This document shows, piece by piece, positions 6,167-14,184 of a stretch of DNA of 38,372 nt. Positions within the stretch are counted from its first letter, which is position 1. Every line of letters starts with the position of its first letter. The stretch is taken from contig DGDY01000330.1 of the NCBI GenBank assembly GCA_002385675.1, positions 1-38,372 of the forward strand, in the 5' to 3' direction. Origin of the DNA: Anaerolineales bacterium UBA3940. GTDB lineage: Bacteria; Chloroflexota; Anaerolineae; Aggregatilineales; UBA3940. The position numbers and the translations under genes are program-made. The notes under the pieces were generated by a model that was not told where the DNA came from, searched no databases, and saw only the letters and a list, made by a program, of their open reading frames with translations.

Positions 6167-8425
6167 GTGTCAGGAGAGCTGACAGGCCAGCAACTTGGCC
6201 CCTTCACCATCGACGAGCTCATCAGCAGCAACCCGCTCATCGACACCTACAGCGGCTACGACGCCGACCCTGAGCAGCGTGTCGTCGTCAAGATCGTCAA
6301 GCGCGAACCCGCGCCAGAGGATGACCTTCTCCTCGAGTTCCGGCGCGAGGCGCGGGCCATCGCAGGGCTGCGCCACCCGAACATTGCCCGCGTTTTCGAC
6401 TTCGGCGAGACCCGGGCCGGGCGCTACGTCGTCAGCCGCGAAATTGACGGCGTGCCGCTCAGCGAGGCGCTGGCTGAAGCCGCCGCCACCGGGCAGACGT
6501 TCTCCCTGGACGACGTCGCTTTTATCGTACGGCAGGTTGCCGCTGCGCTCCACGAGGCGCACCGGCAGGGCGTCATGCACCGCGCGCTCACGCCCGAGCG
6601 CATCCTGCTCACGCGCAGCGCCCAGGCGATCGTTACCGACTTCGGCCTTGCGCTACTGGCCGGGGACGGGGGCGCAGAAGACCCGCTCGGCGCACGCGAG
6701 TACAGCGCCCCGGAGATGCAAACCGGCGCTCACAGCGCCACACCGGCTGCCGACGTGTACTCGCTGGCCGTGATCGCCTACGAACTGCTCACCGGGCAGC
6801 GCCCGTACAGCCTGGACTCAGACCTTGACCGCGCCCTGCGCGACCTCGCCGATACCGCGCCCGACCCGCGCATATTCCGGCCCAGCCTGCCCCGTGCGGT
6901 GACTCCCGTGCTCCAGAAGGGGCTTGCGACAGCGCCGGGGGAGCGGTTCGAGAGCGCCATGGCGTTCGCCAGTGCGCTGGAGCGCGCGCTCGATGGCGAT
7001 GCGGTCGTCGCGCCGGAGCGCAAGCCCGCGCCGGAGGTCATCCCGCCGCCCACCCGGCCCCCGGCACGCAAGCGCCGCTCGCCCGTTACCCTGGCGCGGG
7101 TTGTGGTGGTTGCCGTCGTGCTGCTGTTGTTTGCGGGCGCGGGCGCAATGCTGCTGCAGGCTATCGGGCTGATCAGCCTGCCGTTTGGGCCGAGGCTCGC
7201 CAGCCGGGAGCCGGAGGCGGAGGTCGCCGCCGAGCCCAGCCCTCCCCCCACATCCGAGCCGACCAACACGCCGCCGCCTTCCCCCACGCCTGAGCCCAGC
7301 CCGACCGACCTGCCCGTCGTCGAGCCAACGGCGACCCTTGCGCCTACCCCGACGCCCCCGCCGCTCGTGGTGGGCAGCAGCGCGTTCCGGCTGGCCGATG
7401 GCGCAGAACTGCGCTTCATCCCCGCTGGCACCTTCCTGATGGGCACAGACGACCCGACCCGGCAGTCGGCGGCTCGCCCGCAGCATGAGGTGCATCTTTC
7501 TGACTACTGGATCGACCTGACGGAGGTCACCAACGCGCAGTATGCGCTGTGTGTCGAAGATGGCGCCTGTACGCCGCCCGTGACGCGCCGCTTCTACGAC
7601 TCGCCGAACTTCGCCAGCCACCCGGTGACGTACGTGCAGCACACGCAGGCGGTCAGCTACTGCCTGTGGCTCGCGCGGGAAACCGGGGAGCCTATCGGGC
7701 TGCCCACTGAGGCCCAGTGGGAGAAGGCTGCCGCCTGGGACCCTGAGGCGGGTGAGGCGCGGTTGTTCCCCTGGGGCAACGAGCAGCCAACCCCCGACCT
7801 GCTGCGCTACGCCGGGAGCGGTGCGAACGCGCCCGCACCGGTCGGGACTTACCCTGAGGGTGCAAGCGCCTACGGCGTGCTCGATATGGCGGGCAACGTG
7901 TGGGAGTGGGTCGCGGACTGGTTCGCCGAGGACACGTACCAGAGCGGCGGCGTCCGCAGCGACCCGACCGGCCCGGCGACCGGGACCCGCCGCGTGACGC
8001 GTGGCGGCGGCTGGCTGGATCAGCAGCCGCTGCTTGTAAGCAACGTGCGCAACTGGGCCAGCCCGACCGCCGCCGGGGACGACCTCGGCTTCCGCTGCGC
8101 GCTCAATACGGACTACCCGTCCACCAACACCGTTGCCCTGACGCCACTGGATCTGGCCTCCGCGCTCGAAGACCTGCTCGCCGACGCCCGGCGCGGGCGT
8201 GACCTCGACCGAGAGATAGCGGACGCGTGGGAGGAGGCGATCGCCAGCCTCACAGAGGCGCTGGGCACGGGCGACGACGAAACCGCCCGCGCCATTGTCG
8301 AGGAGCGGCTGGCCCGGCTGACACGCCAGCGTGCCGATGAGCAGATCGAGCCGGGGCTGGGCTACCGGCTCGACCGCGCGCTGCTCTGGATGCGCAACCA
8401 GCTCGCAGAGGGGACTGCACCGTGA
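6167..8425 (+). CDS. Membrane pseudokinase with C-terminal FGE-sulfatase-like domain
   Basis: 752 residues. Residues 7-275 form a Hanks-type kinase fold: the VAIK-type lysine is present (VVVK, Lys42) and so are DFG (158-160) and APE (181-183). The catalytic loop reads HRALTPER (138-145), so the HRD aspartate is Ala140, the loop lysine is Thr142 and the metal-binding Asn is Arg145. The glycine-rich loop is also missing. This predicts a pseudokinase. A transmembrane helix follows (about 307-336), then a Pro/Thr-rich linker (350-400) and an extracytoplasmic FGE-sulfatase/SUMF1-like domain (404-647, ending GFRCA) without the Cys pair of true formylglycine-generating enzymes. The tail to 752 is charged and probably helical. 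GTG start chosen from the -10 box at 6116 and the GACGAGG SD-like run. Confidence 0.88.
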   Translation: MSGELTGQQLGPFTIDELISSNPLIDTYSGYDADPEQRVVVKIVKREPAPEDDLLLEFRREARAIAGLRHPNIARVFDFGETRAGRYVVSREIDGVPLSEALAEAAATGQTFSLDDVAFIVRQVAAALHEAHRQGVMHRALTPERILLTRSAQAIVTDFGLALLAGDGGAEDPLGAREYSAPEMQTGAHSATPAADVYSLAVIAYELLTGQRPYSLDSDLDRALRDLADTAPDPRIFRPSLPRAVTPVLQKGLATAPGERFESAMAFASALERALDGDAVVAPERKPAPEVIPPPTRPPARKRRSPVTLARVVVVAVVLLLFAGAGAMLLQAIGLISLPFGPRLASREPEAEVAAEPSPPPTSEPTNTPPPSPTPEPSPTDLPVVEPTATLAPTPTPPPLVVGSSAFRLADGAELRFIPAGTFLMGTDDPTRQSAARPQHEVHLSDYWIDLTEVTNAQYALCVEDGACTPPVTRRFYDSPNFASHPVTYVQHTQAVSYCLWLARETGEPIGLPTEAQWEKAAAWDPEAGEARLFPWGNEQPTPDLLRYAGSGANAPAPVGTYPEGASAYGVLDMAGNVWEWVADWFAEDTYQSGGVRSDPTGPATGTRRVTRGGGWLDQQPLLVSNVRNWASPTAAGDDLGFRCALNTDYPSTNTVALTPLDLASALEDLLADARRGRDLDREIADAWEEAIASLTEALGTGDDETARAIVEERLARLTRQRADEQIEPGLGYRLDRALLWMRNQLAEGTAP

Positions 8426-8504
8426 CCGGCGCCGGAGATCATACGCGGCGGCCCAAGTGTCAGGCCCGCTTGAAAACGCCCCGGCTGGGCGCTTAAATCA
8501 GGAC

Positions 8505-9449
8505 ATGACAGCCAGCCAACGCCCAACCCCCGCCGCACCACCGACTTTCTGCTCCGACGCCTGCCGCGCCGCCGGTGAGCCGCTCTTTGCCACCGCTACC
8601 CGCGCCGATGTGTGGCTATTGCTTGAGTACACGGGGCGCTGGGGTGCAAAGGCGCTCGAGGAGAACGCCCTGCCGCAGCCCGTCCGCCGCCGCCTGAGCG
8701 CGCTCGAAGCCGAGCAGCCGCATACCCGCATCCAGTTCATCAAGCGCACGCCGCCCTACCCGCCCGGCCCGGTCCAATTTTTCGTTGCGCTGGCCCACCT
8801 CCCCCGGCCAGCGCTGTACCGCTTTGAACTGAGCCACTACGCCGACCTGCTCGACCTCGACATTGAGGCGATCCTCAGCGGCGATCCACACTTTGAGCCG
8901 CACCGGGTCCACGATCCGCTGTACCTCGTCTGCACCAACAGCCTGCGCGACGCCTGCTGCGCGAAGTACGGGCTGGAGGTCTACAACGAGCTGGCGAAGC
9001 GGGTCGGAGGCTCCGCCTGGCAGACCACGCACCTGGGCGGGCACCGCTTCGCACCGATCCTGCTGGTGCTGCCGCAGGCGCTGCATTACGGGCGCGTCAA
9101 ACCCGGCAACCTGGATACGCTCGTCCGGGCCACCGAGCGCGGGGAAGTCCTGCTGCCACGCTACCGGGGGCGCACCATTTACGACAGGCCGGTGCAGGCC
9201 GCCGAACACTTCCTCCGCGAGGCAACGGGCCGGATAGCCATTGACGCGTTCGCCCTGCTTGGCAGCGAGCAGACCGCCGAGGGCGAATGGTCGGTGCGGC
9301 TGGCCGAGACGGCAGGCGATGCCGTGCACCGGGTGCGCGTCGCAGCGGAGACATTCCCTGAGCCAATCCTCAAGAGCTGCAGCGCCGCCGCGCCGGAGCC
9401 CGTCGAGCACTTCCGGCTCATCGCCCACGAGGTCGAGGGCGGGGCGTAG
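8505..9449 (+). CDS. Sucrase/ferredoxin-like (Apd1-type) thioredoxin-fold Fe-S protein
   Basis: 314 residues of the Suc_Fer-like family. The signature of the C-terminal thioredoxin-like ferredoxin is visible: CTNSLRDACC with Cys143 and Cys152 (C-x8-C) and HLGGH with His176 and His180 (H-x3-H), matching the two-Cys/two-His [2Fe-2S] site known from yeast Apd1. The N-terminal half (16-130) carries CSDAC and looks like the family's degenerate first thioredoxin fold. No signal peptide is seen, so it is probably cytoplasmic and electron-transferring; substrate unknown. ATG 8505 lies 79 bp after the pseudokinase stop with a short AGGA in front. The C-terminal 80 residues are outside the recognised fold. 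Confidence 0.8.
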   Translation: MTASQRPTPAAPPTFCSDACRAAGEPLFATATRADVWLLLEYTGRWGAKALEENALPQPVRRRLSALEAEQPHTRIQFIKRTPPYPPGPVQFFVALAHLPRPALYRFELSHYADLLDLDIEAILSGDPHFEPHRVHDPLYLVCTNSLRDACCAKYGLEVYNELAKRVGGSAWQTTHLGGHRFAPILLVLPQALHYGRVKPGNLDTLVRATERGEVLLPRYRGRTIYDRPVQAAEHFLREATGRIAIDAFALLGSEQTAEGEWSVRLAETAGDAVHRVRVAAETFPEPILKSCSAAAPEPVEHFRLIAHEVEGGA

Positions 9450-9495
9450 GCTTTACGGGGGAAAGTCACAAACCGCCCGGTAATTGTCCAGAAAA

Positions 9496-9519
9496 CCGCG
9501 GCGTTCACAGTCGCGGCGC
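9496..9519. repeat. Imperfect copy of a short palindromic repeat
   Basis: The stretch resembles the perfect palindrome at 25782-25802: both have ccgcg, one variable base, cgttca, then gtcgcggcg and a T/C-rich flank. This copy has a CA insertion that weakens the stem. Confidence 0.4.
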
Positions 9520-9549
9520 TTTATCTCTCCACCTTAGCTCCTGAATCAA

Positions 9550-9577
9550 AAGACCGGCCTTCGGACCGGTCTTCATT
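9550..9577. terminator. Bidirectional terminator between convergent genes
   Basis: An 8-bp stem (9550-9557 with 9566-9573) with CTTCATTT on the plus side and TTTT on the minus side. It serves the Fe-S protein gene (+) and the PRPP synthetase/GlsB run (-). Confidence 0.75.
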
Positions 9578-9586
9578 TGCTTCTGC

Positions 9587-9901
9587 TTAACGCCGCGAGC
9601 GCCGCGAGCGGCGCCCGCCGCCAAGCTGCTGCCCCGGCAGCACCAGTTCGAGCACGAGCAGCAGGATCGCCGCGCCGACCGTCGCGTTGATGATCGTATC
9701 GATAAAGCCCACGCCGGTGAGGCCACCCGGCACAATGAAGCGCCCCATGATAAACCCGCCGACGAGCGCGCCAATGATGCCGAGAGCCACGTGCAGCAGG
9801 CAGCCGCCGCGATCATAGCCGAGCAGCGAGCTGGCTGCCCATCCGGCGATTCCGCCCGTGATGATCCACCCAATGAGGCTAAAAATTGTGCTGAGTTGCA
9901 T
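9587..9901 (-). CDS. GlsB/YeaQ/YmgE-family membrane protein
   Basis: 104 residues with three hydrophobic Gly-rich helices (about 5-28, 33-55, 63-88) and an Arg-rich C-terminus (RRSRRSRR). The pattern GWIITGGIAGWAASSL, GIIGALVGGFIMGR and FIDTIINATVGAAILLL is that of the transglycosylase-associated/GlsB family, small inner-membrane proteins often induced by stress; no biochemical role is known. It is the last gene of the minus-strand run, 81 bp after prs, and is followed directly by the bidirectional terminator. Confidence 0.85.
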   Translation of the reverse strand: MQLSTIFSLIGWIITGGIAGWAASSLLGYDRGGCLLHVALGIIGALVGGFIMGRFIVPGGLTGVGFIDTIINATVGAAILLLVLELVLPGQQLGGGRRSRRSRR

Positions 9902-9982
9902 AGCGTGTCGTCTTCTCCTGTGTAACCCGTCTGTCGCGCTTCACAGGCGAGCCGCGACCGCCCCATCATACAGGCCGGGCAG

Positions 9983-10966
9983 CTACTCGTCAAACAGCGC
10001 GCCGACGGAAACACCTTCATGTGCGCGGCGGATGACCTCGCCAAGCAGGTCCGCCACCGACAGGATCGTCATGTTCGGCAGCCGGTGCTCGGGCGGAACC
10101 GGGATGGTGTTCGTGAATACGAACTCGCGCACACGCTCGGACATCTGGCGCAGGCGCTCGTGCACCGGCGGCGAGAACACTGCGTGCGTAAAGGCGACGG
10201 TGATGTCGCGCGCGCCGGACTCGTCAAGGAGTTCGACGGCCTGAAGCATCGAGCCGCCGGTGTCCATCTCGTCGTCTACGAGCAGCACGTCCTTGTCACG
10301 TACGTTGCCGATGATCGCGTGAGCGCGCGTCTCCGTGCCGACCCGCCGCTTCTCGATGAAGGTCAGCGGCACGTTAAGCAGCCGCGCCCAGTTGCGCCCG
10401 CCCTTCGCAAAACCGAGGTCGACAGTGGTGACAACCATGTTGTCAGTCGGCAGCGTCTCCCTGATGTAGTCCACGATCAGGTAGCGGGCGGTCAGCGAGT
10501 CGCCGGGGATGCTGAAGAAACCCTGGATCTGCCCGGCGTGCAGATCGATAGTCATGTAGCGGTCAGCGCCGGCAATCTGGATCATATCCGCGATCAGCCG
10601 CGCGGTGATCGGCGTACGCGGCAGGTCTTTCTTGTCGGTGCGCGAATAGGCCATGTACGGGATCACCGCCGTGATGCGACCCGCCGAGTCCCGCCGCACT
10701 GCGTCGAGCGTGATGAACAGCTCCATCAGGTTGTCGTTGACCGGCGCTCCGGTCGTCTGGATGATGTACACATCCTGCCCGCGCACGCTCTCGTTCAACT
10801 GGACGAAGATGTTGTCATTCGGGAACTTCTCGATGGACGCATCCAGCAGCGGGACGTACTGACCGGTGGTGCGGGTCAGGTAGTCGGAAATCTCGGTTGC
10901 GAGTTCGGGGCAAGCACTGCCGGCGATCAGCTTGATCTCACCATACATGCCGGGTACGCGCGTCAT
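9983..10966 (-). CDS. prs: Ribose-phosphate pyrophosphokinase (PRPP synthetase)
   Basis: Makes PRPP from ribose-5-phosphate and ATP for purine, pyrimidine, His, Trp and NAD synthesis; cytoplasmic. 327 residues from the ATG at 10966. Visible are the flexible-loop segment YSRTDKKDLPRTPITARL (107-124), the divalent-metal motif DLHAGQIQGFF (141-151) and the PRPP loop DDEMDTGGSM (231-240). Several positions differ from the usual class I consensus (TDKKDLPRT for RQDRK..RE; DTGGS for DTAGT), so this is a divergent member. Start chosen because GAGGAGG lies 9 nt upstream; the GTG at 10984 overlaps that SD and the meaB stop. It is 17 bp behind meaB, so probably co-transcribed. Confidence 0.9.
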   Translation of the reverse strand: MTRVPGMYGEIKLIAGSACPELATEISDYLTRTTGQYVPLLDASIEKFPNDNIFVQLNESVRGQDVYIIQTTGAPVNDNLMELFITLDAVRRDSAGRITAVIPYMAYSRTDKKDLPRTPITARLIADMIQIAGADRYMTIDLHAGQIQGFFSIPGDSLTARYLIVDYIRETLPTDNMVVTTVDLGFAKGGRNWARLLNVPLTFIEKRRVGTETRAHAIIGNVRDKDVLLVDDEMDTGGSMLQAVELLDESGARDITVAFTHAVFSPPVHERLRQMSERVREFVFTNTIPVPPEHRLPNMTILSVADLLGEVIRRAHEGVSVGALFDE

Positions 10967-10983
10967 ATGAGTCAGCCTCCTCA

Positions 10984-12042
10984 CTATGCGTTTGAACGAC
11001 TGGCCTGCCTGCCGCCCGCAGCCTCCTCCGCAAGGAGAGAAGCCGCCTGACGGGGCATGATCTCGCGCGCCATAATGCGATCGATAAGGCTGGCCAGCCG
11101 GTCGGGCATCAGATGTTCGAGCAGATCGGCGAGGAGCACGTCACGCAGAGAGGCGTCAAGCTCGGCAAGAGCGCGCGCCCACCGGCGGCGTTCAAGCTCC
11201 CCGCTTGTGGTCAGGTAATCCAGGTGTGCGTCCAGTTGTGCGATGAGCGCCGGGAGCCCTTCACCGCTGAGGGCGACCGTCTGCTCAATCGGGACCTTCC
11301 AGCCATCTGCTACTGGCTCTTCCGGGAACGGTGCGGGAAGGGCCTTCACGAGCGGTGTAAAGATGTTCAAACGCCGGGCCGCGCCGATGCTGCCATTCGA
11401 CAGGTTGAGCATGGCACGCAGCGCGCGGACGGTGTCTCTCGCGCGCGGGTCATCCGCCTTGTTGACGACGAGCACGTCGGCGATCTCCAGAATACCCGCC
11501 TTGATAGCCTGCACGTCGTCGCCCAGGCCCGGCGCCTCCACGACAACGACGGTGTGAGCCAGGCTCGCCACGTCGACCTCCGACTGCCCCGCACCGACCG
11601 TCTCGATAATGATCACGTCAAACCCGGCGGCATCGAGCACGGTCACCACATCGGATGCCGCCCGCGCCAGCCCGCCGAGGCTTCCACGCGTCGCCATGCT
11701 GCGGATGAAAATGCCGGGGTCGCCAGCCAGGTCGCGCATGCGGATGCGGTCGCCGAGGATCGCGCCGCCGGAGAACGGGCTTGTCGGGTCGACGGCAATC
11801 ACGCCCACGGTCTTCCCGCGCTGCCGCAGATGCAGCGCGATCTGGTTAACGAGCGTGCTCTTGCCAGTTCCCGGCGCGCCGGTCACACCAACGAGGTGCG
11901 CCTGGCCGGTGTGCGGGTAGAGTGCGGCGAGGAGCGGCCCCGCCTCTGGAGTGTGGTTTTCAACCAGTGTGATGGCCCGCGCGAGTGCGCGGCGGTTGCC
12001 GCCCACGATGGCGGCGGCGAGGGTATGTGTCTCAGCCACCAT
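10984..12042 (-). CDS. meaB: MeaB/ArgK-type G3E GTPase, methylmalonyl-CoA mutase chaperone
   Basis: P-loop GTPase that protects and loads adenosylcobalamin-dependent acyl-CoA mutases. 352 residues. Walker A GAPGTGKST at 55-63, the MeaB-type VDPTSPFSGGAILGDRIRM segment after it, ETVGAGQSE (switch/G3 region) and NKAD (G4) are all visible. The neighbour upstream is the B12-binding mutase subunit, the classic pairing. ATG 12042 is preceded by AGGGGGG; a GTG 14 codons upstream (12084) lacks an SD and adds a low-complexity head. The stop lies 17 bp before prs. The large mutase subunit is not in this window. Confidence 0.9.
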   Translation of the reverse strand: MVAETHTLAAAIVGGNRRALARAITLVENHTPEAGPLLAALYPHTGQAHLVGVTGAPGTGKSTLVNQIALHLRQRGKTVGVIAVDPTSPFSGGAILGDRIRMRDLAGDPGIFIRSMATRGSLGGLARAASDVVTVLDAAGFDVIIIETVGAGQSEVDVASLAHTVVVVEAPGLGDDVQAIKAGILEIADVLVVNKADDPRARDTVRALRAMLNLSNGSIGAARRLNIFTPLVKALPAPFPEEPVADGWKVPIEQTVALSGEGLPALIAQLDAHLDYLTTSGELERRRWARALAELDASLRDVLLADLLEHLMPDRLASLIDRIMAREIMPRQAASLLAEEAAGGRQASRSNA

Positions 12043-12117
12043 CACCCCCCTGCCTGACGGTTGCGCGGGTGGCGCTGCCGTCACCCGCTGGCTGTAAGCC
12101 CATCATCCACAATCCCC

Positions 12118-12540
12118 TTACGCCCTCGAATTGCCATGCCCGCCGTTGCCGACTGCGCTGTGGATTACCTCGACAATATCAGATGTGAGGGCGCCGGGTC
12201 CAAACACCTCGGTCACACCGGCGGCTTTCAGTGCGGGGATGTCATCGTCGGGGATGATGCCGCCGACGATCACCGTCACATCGTCCATGCCGTTCTCGCG
12301 CAGCAGTTGAATCACACGCGGCACGAGTTCCATGTGCGCGCCGGAAAGGATGCTCAGGCCGACGACATCGACATCTTCCTGCAGGGCGGCTTCGGCGATC
12401 ATTTCGGGCGTCTGGCGCAGGCCGGTGTAAATGACTTCCATGCCTGCATCGCGGAGGGCGCGGGCGATCACCTTCGCCCCGCGATCGTGCCCGTCAAGCC
12501 CGGGCTTGGCGACTAGGACACGGATCTTGCGCTCACTCAT
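12118..12540 (-). CDS. Cobalamin-binding subunit/domain of methylmalonyl-CoA mutase
   Basis: 140-residue free-standing B12-binding domain. The DxHxxG motif DGHDRG (Asp16, His18, Gly21) gives base-off cobalamin binding through His18; LSILSGAH and GGIIPDDD are the other cofactor-contact loops of the Rossmann-like fold. It corresponds to the C-terminal part of MCM (or its split small subunit), which with MeaB converts methylmalonyl-CoA and succinyl-CoA. The split form is common in archaea and Chloroflexota. AGGAGG lies about 12 nt before the ATG. It is the first gene of the minus-strand run prs-meaB-mutase, with an extended -10 box 45 bp upstream. Confidence 0.92.
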   Translation of the reverse strand: MSERKIRVLVAKPGLDGHDRGAKVIARALRDAGMEVIYTGLRQTPEMIAEAALQEDVDVVGLSILSGAHMELVPRVIQLLRENGMDDVTVIVGGIIPDDDIPALKAAGVTEVFGPGALTSDIVEVIHSAVGNGGHGNSRA

Positions 12541-12583
12541 GGGGTTTGCCAGCCTCCTCTGGTGGGGTGAAGGAACCGCAATC

Positions 12584-12592
12584 ATTATAACA
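12584..12592 (-). promoter_or_regulatory. Extended -10 promoter of the mutase-meaB-prs run
   Basis: On the minus strand TGT precedes a consensus TATAAT (12589 down to 12584). No -35 is visible, consistent with a TGN-extended promoter. Confidence 0.55.
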
Positions 12593-12662
12593 GGATCGGC
12601 GTGAGAGTTGCGACTAAAGGCGCGGCAGAGCGGCCCGCATGATTGCAGCGCCGCTCTTGCTG

Positions 12663-12668
12663 TAGAAT
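12663..12668 (+). promoter_or_regulatory. -10 box of the ABA-sandwich-like gene
   Basis: TAGAAT with a start expected near 12675, divergent from the mutase promoter. No convincing -35. Confidence 0.35.
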
Positions 12669-12711
12669 AGAGACAGAAGCGGCCTACGGTGGTCAGATGA
12701 GGGGGGAACTC

Positions 12712-13119
12712 ATGCACTGGCAAGAACTGGAGCCCGGCCCGGACCTCAACCGCGCTGTTGCCGAGCGGCTTGGCTGGTCGGTGCGGCGCATCGTGCCGGG
12801 GCGGCAGGTGCGCTACCAACTTATCCGCCCGGACGGCTCAGTGGAGGGCACGTACAACGCCGAGCGCGACGCCTGGATGGAAGTCCCCAGCTTCAGCACC
12901 CGGCTGGACAGCGCGCTGGGGCTGGTCGAGGCGGCAGATGCGGAGCTGATGCTGCGGCGCATACCGGGGGTCGGCTGGCGAGCCGAGATCCGCCATGGTA
13001 ATGGTGTTTACACGAGCGGGCCGGACGGCGAGCACCTGCCCGACCCCGCGCCCGTCGTCGTGCGGGCCTGGCTGGCCCTGCAGGACCAACTGACCCTGCC
13101 CACCGGGCGCGAAAGTTAG
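12712..13119 (+). CDS. Phage ABA-sandwich-like domain protein
   Basis: 135 residues resembling the phage ABA sandwich domain (a small fold found mostly in phage-derived proteins). The pattern is [11 protein letters not shown] near the N-terminus, [15 protein letters not shown] in the middle (the helix following the conserved P-x-S/T-x-D/R), an Arg/Trp-containing strand, then a hydrophobic helix [14 protein letters not shown] at the end. No catalytic residues are recognisable and the domain's function is unknown. ATG 12712 follows a GGGGGG run; ATG 12697 would put the start inside that SD. No other phage gene lies nearby, so it is a domesticated or stand-alone copy. Family assignment is by pattern memory only. 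Confidence 0.6.
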   Translation: MHWQELEPGPDLNRAVAERLGWSVRRIVPGRQVRYQLIRPDGSVEGTYNAERDAWMEVPSFSTRLDSALGLVEAADAELMLRRIPGVGWRAEIRHGNGVYTSGPDGEHLPDPAPVVVRAWLALQDQLTLPTGRES

Positions 13120-13163
13120 CTTTTGTTTAGCCTCCGTTGAGGACTTTTTTAGCCCGCCGCTGC

Positions 13164-13169
13164 TACAGT
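13164..13169 (+). promoter_or_regulatory. -10 box of the structured RNA
   Basis: TACAGT with a start expected around 13176, immediately before the closing stem of the candidate RNA. The -35 region (GGACTT at 17 bp) is weak. Confidence 0.35.
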
Positions 13170-13175
13170 TAAGCA

Positions 13176-13270
13176 TAGTGGGAGCGGCTTGAAGCATCAG
13201 CCCGACCTGGCGGTAGGGCGTCAGCAAATTCCGGTAGTGGTAGTGGGGAACAGGGCCGCTCCCGCCTTTT
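13176..13270 (+). ncRNA. Candidate structured RNA of about 95 nt
   Basis: The ends pair perfectly over 9 bp (13180-13188 with 13255-13263), extendable by G-U pairs, and are followed by a TTTT tract (13267-13270). Inside, 13200-13207 pairs with 13212-13219 (one G-A mismatch, loop UGGC), and UUCC (13229-13232) can pair with GGAA (13247-13250). The layout resembles SRP or 6S RNAs, with a long closing stem and a terminal U-run. The conserved SRP core (GGAAGGAAGCAG-like) is absent, and I recognise no riboswitch signature. It lies 270 bp between two plus-strand genes and holds no ORF. Confidence 0.45.
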
Positions 13271-13310
13271 CTCTCCTCGAAGCGTGTCGCGCGTCTGCTG
13301 ACTTTACCTG

Positions 13311-13338
13311 TTGCGTTGTTCACAAATCCTGGCATACT
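13311..13338 (+). promoter_or_regulatory. Possible promoter of the lipoprotein gene
   Basis: TTGCGT (13311-13316), a 16-bp spacer, then CATACT (13333-13338), about 50 nt before the ATG at 13390. Confidence 0.35.
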
Positions 13339-13389
13339 GTCATTTGATCATCGGCTCCATTATCGCTTTCATCGAGGAATCCAGACAGT

Positions 13390-14166
13390 ATGCCGCTCCG
13401 ATCACTCTCCCATCGGCGTCTCTACGCCTGCGCCGTGTTGCTCAGCCTGGCCGCCCTGCTGCTGGCCGCGTGTGGGTCAGTTGGGCAGGAGGGCCAGCCC
13501 ACATCGGGCGGGGTTGCAGCCGCCCCACCGGTAGCCAACCCGCAGATCGTCCCAACCGTCACACCGACGCAGGACCCGTGCGCCCTGCCGGTTAACATCG
13601 TGGATGTGGTGTCCACCGGCGGCGGCATCACCGGCAAGGGGATTATGCAGCTTGTCGTGGAGAACCCCCACGACGAGGACACGCGCGTTCGTGTTGTGCC
13701 GGGCTGCACCTTCGCGCCACCCGCAGGCAGCGGGCAGCAGCGCATGATGGTGATACAGGAGGCCAGCGCGGTCGTTCCCGCCGGGGGCACGGCAACCCTC
13801 GACCCGTACGTCGCCTGCATCGACGCGGATGCGAGCGCCCCGCAGGAGGGCGCCGAGTACACCTTCGGCGGCATGGTACCCGACCCCAATCTCCAGCAGT
13901 TCGCCGAGTGCCTCGCCCAAAAGGACCTCCCGCAGGACATGATCACCGAATTCGACCGGGTCCTCGGGCTTCAGTTCGCGGTGTGGCACGTCAGCGGCGG
14001 GTTCTCGCTAGCGGAGTTTGACGAGATGTCCTCAGGGGGCGGTGAGAGCGCCGGGGATGAGAGCGTATCGGCCATGCTCGCGGAGATGCTGTCGCTACTG
14101 GACGGCATGGCGGAGTCATCACAGGCGTGGCTGGAGGCCTGCGGTATCGAGGTGGAGGGCGGATAG
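13390..14166 (+). CDS. Lipoprotein of unknown function
   Basis: 258 residues with a type II signal peptide: basic start (MPLRSLSHRR), a hydrophobic core, and lipobox LAAC with Cys28 as the lipidated residue. The segment to about 60 is a Gly/Ala/Pro-rich tether. Residues 65-160 look like a beta-sandwich (alternating hydrophobic strands, NPHDEDTRVRV, VPAGGTATLDPYVACID). The C-terminal 80 residues are acidic and helical. The six extracytoplasmic cysteines after the lipobox could form disulfides. I recognise no family. It is probably a surface-anchored protein, convergent with the FHA gene (18 bp between stops). Confidence 0.8.
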   Translation: MPLRSLSHRRLYACAVLLSLAALLLAACGSVGQEGQPTSGGVAAAPPVANPQIVPTVTPTQDPCALPVNIVDVVSTGGGITGKGIMQLVVENPHDEDTRVRVVPGCTFAPPAGSGQQRMMVIQEASAVVPAGGTATLDPYVACIDADASAPQEGAEYTFGGMVPDPNLQQFAECLAQKDLPQDMITEFDRVLGLQFAVWHVSGGFSLAEFDEMSSGGGESAGDESVSAMLAEMLSLLDGMAESSQAWLEACGIEVEGG

Positions 14167-14184
14167 CACGCAGGCGGGCTGAGG

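Noticed and set aside
10019..11050. Plus-strand open frame over prs
   Set aside because: Shadow of the prs/meaB genes; no start signals and no recognisable motif.
12712..13119. Prophage remnant
   Set aside because: The ABA-sandwich-like protein has no phage neighbours, integrase or attachment repeats.
13176..13270. Identification as SRP (4.5S) RNA
   Set aside because: Size and closing stem fit, but the conserved apical core (GGAAG...AGCAG) is absent on both strands, so it is left unassigned.
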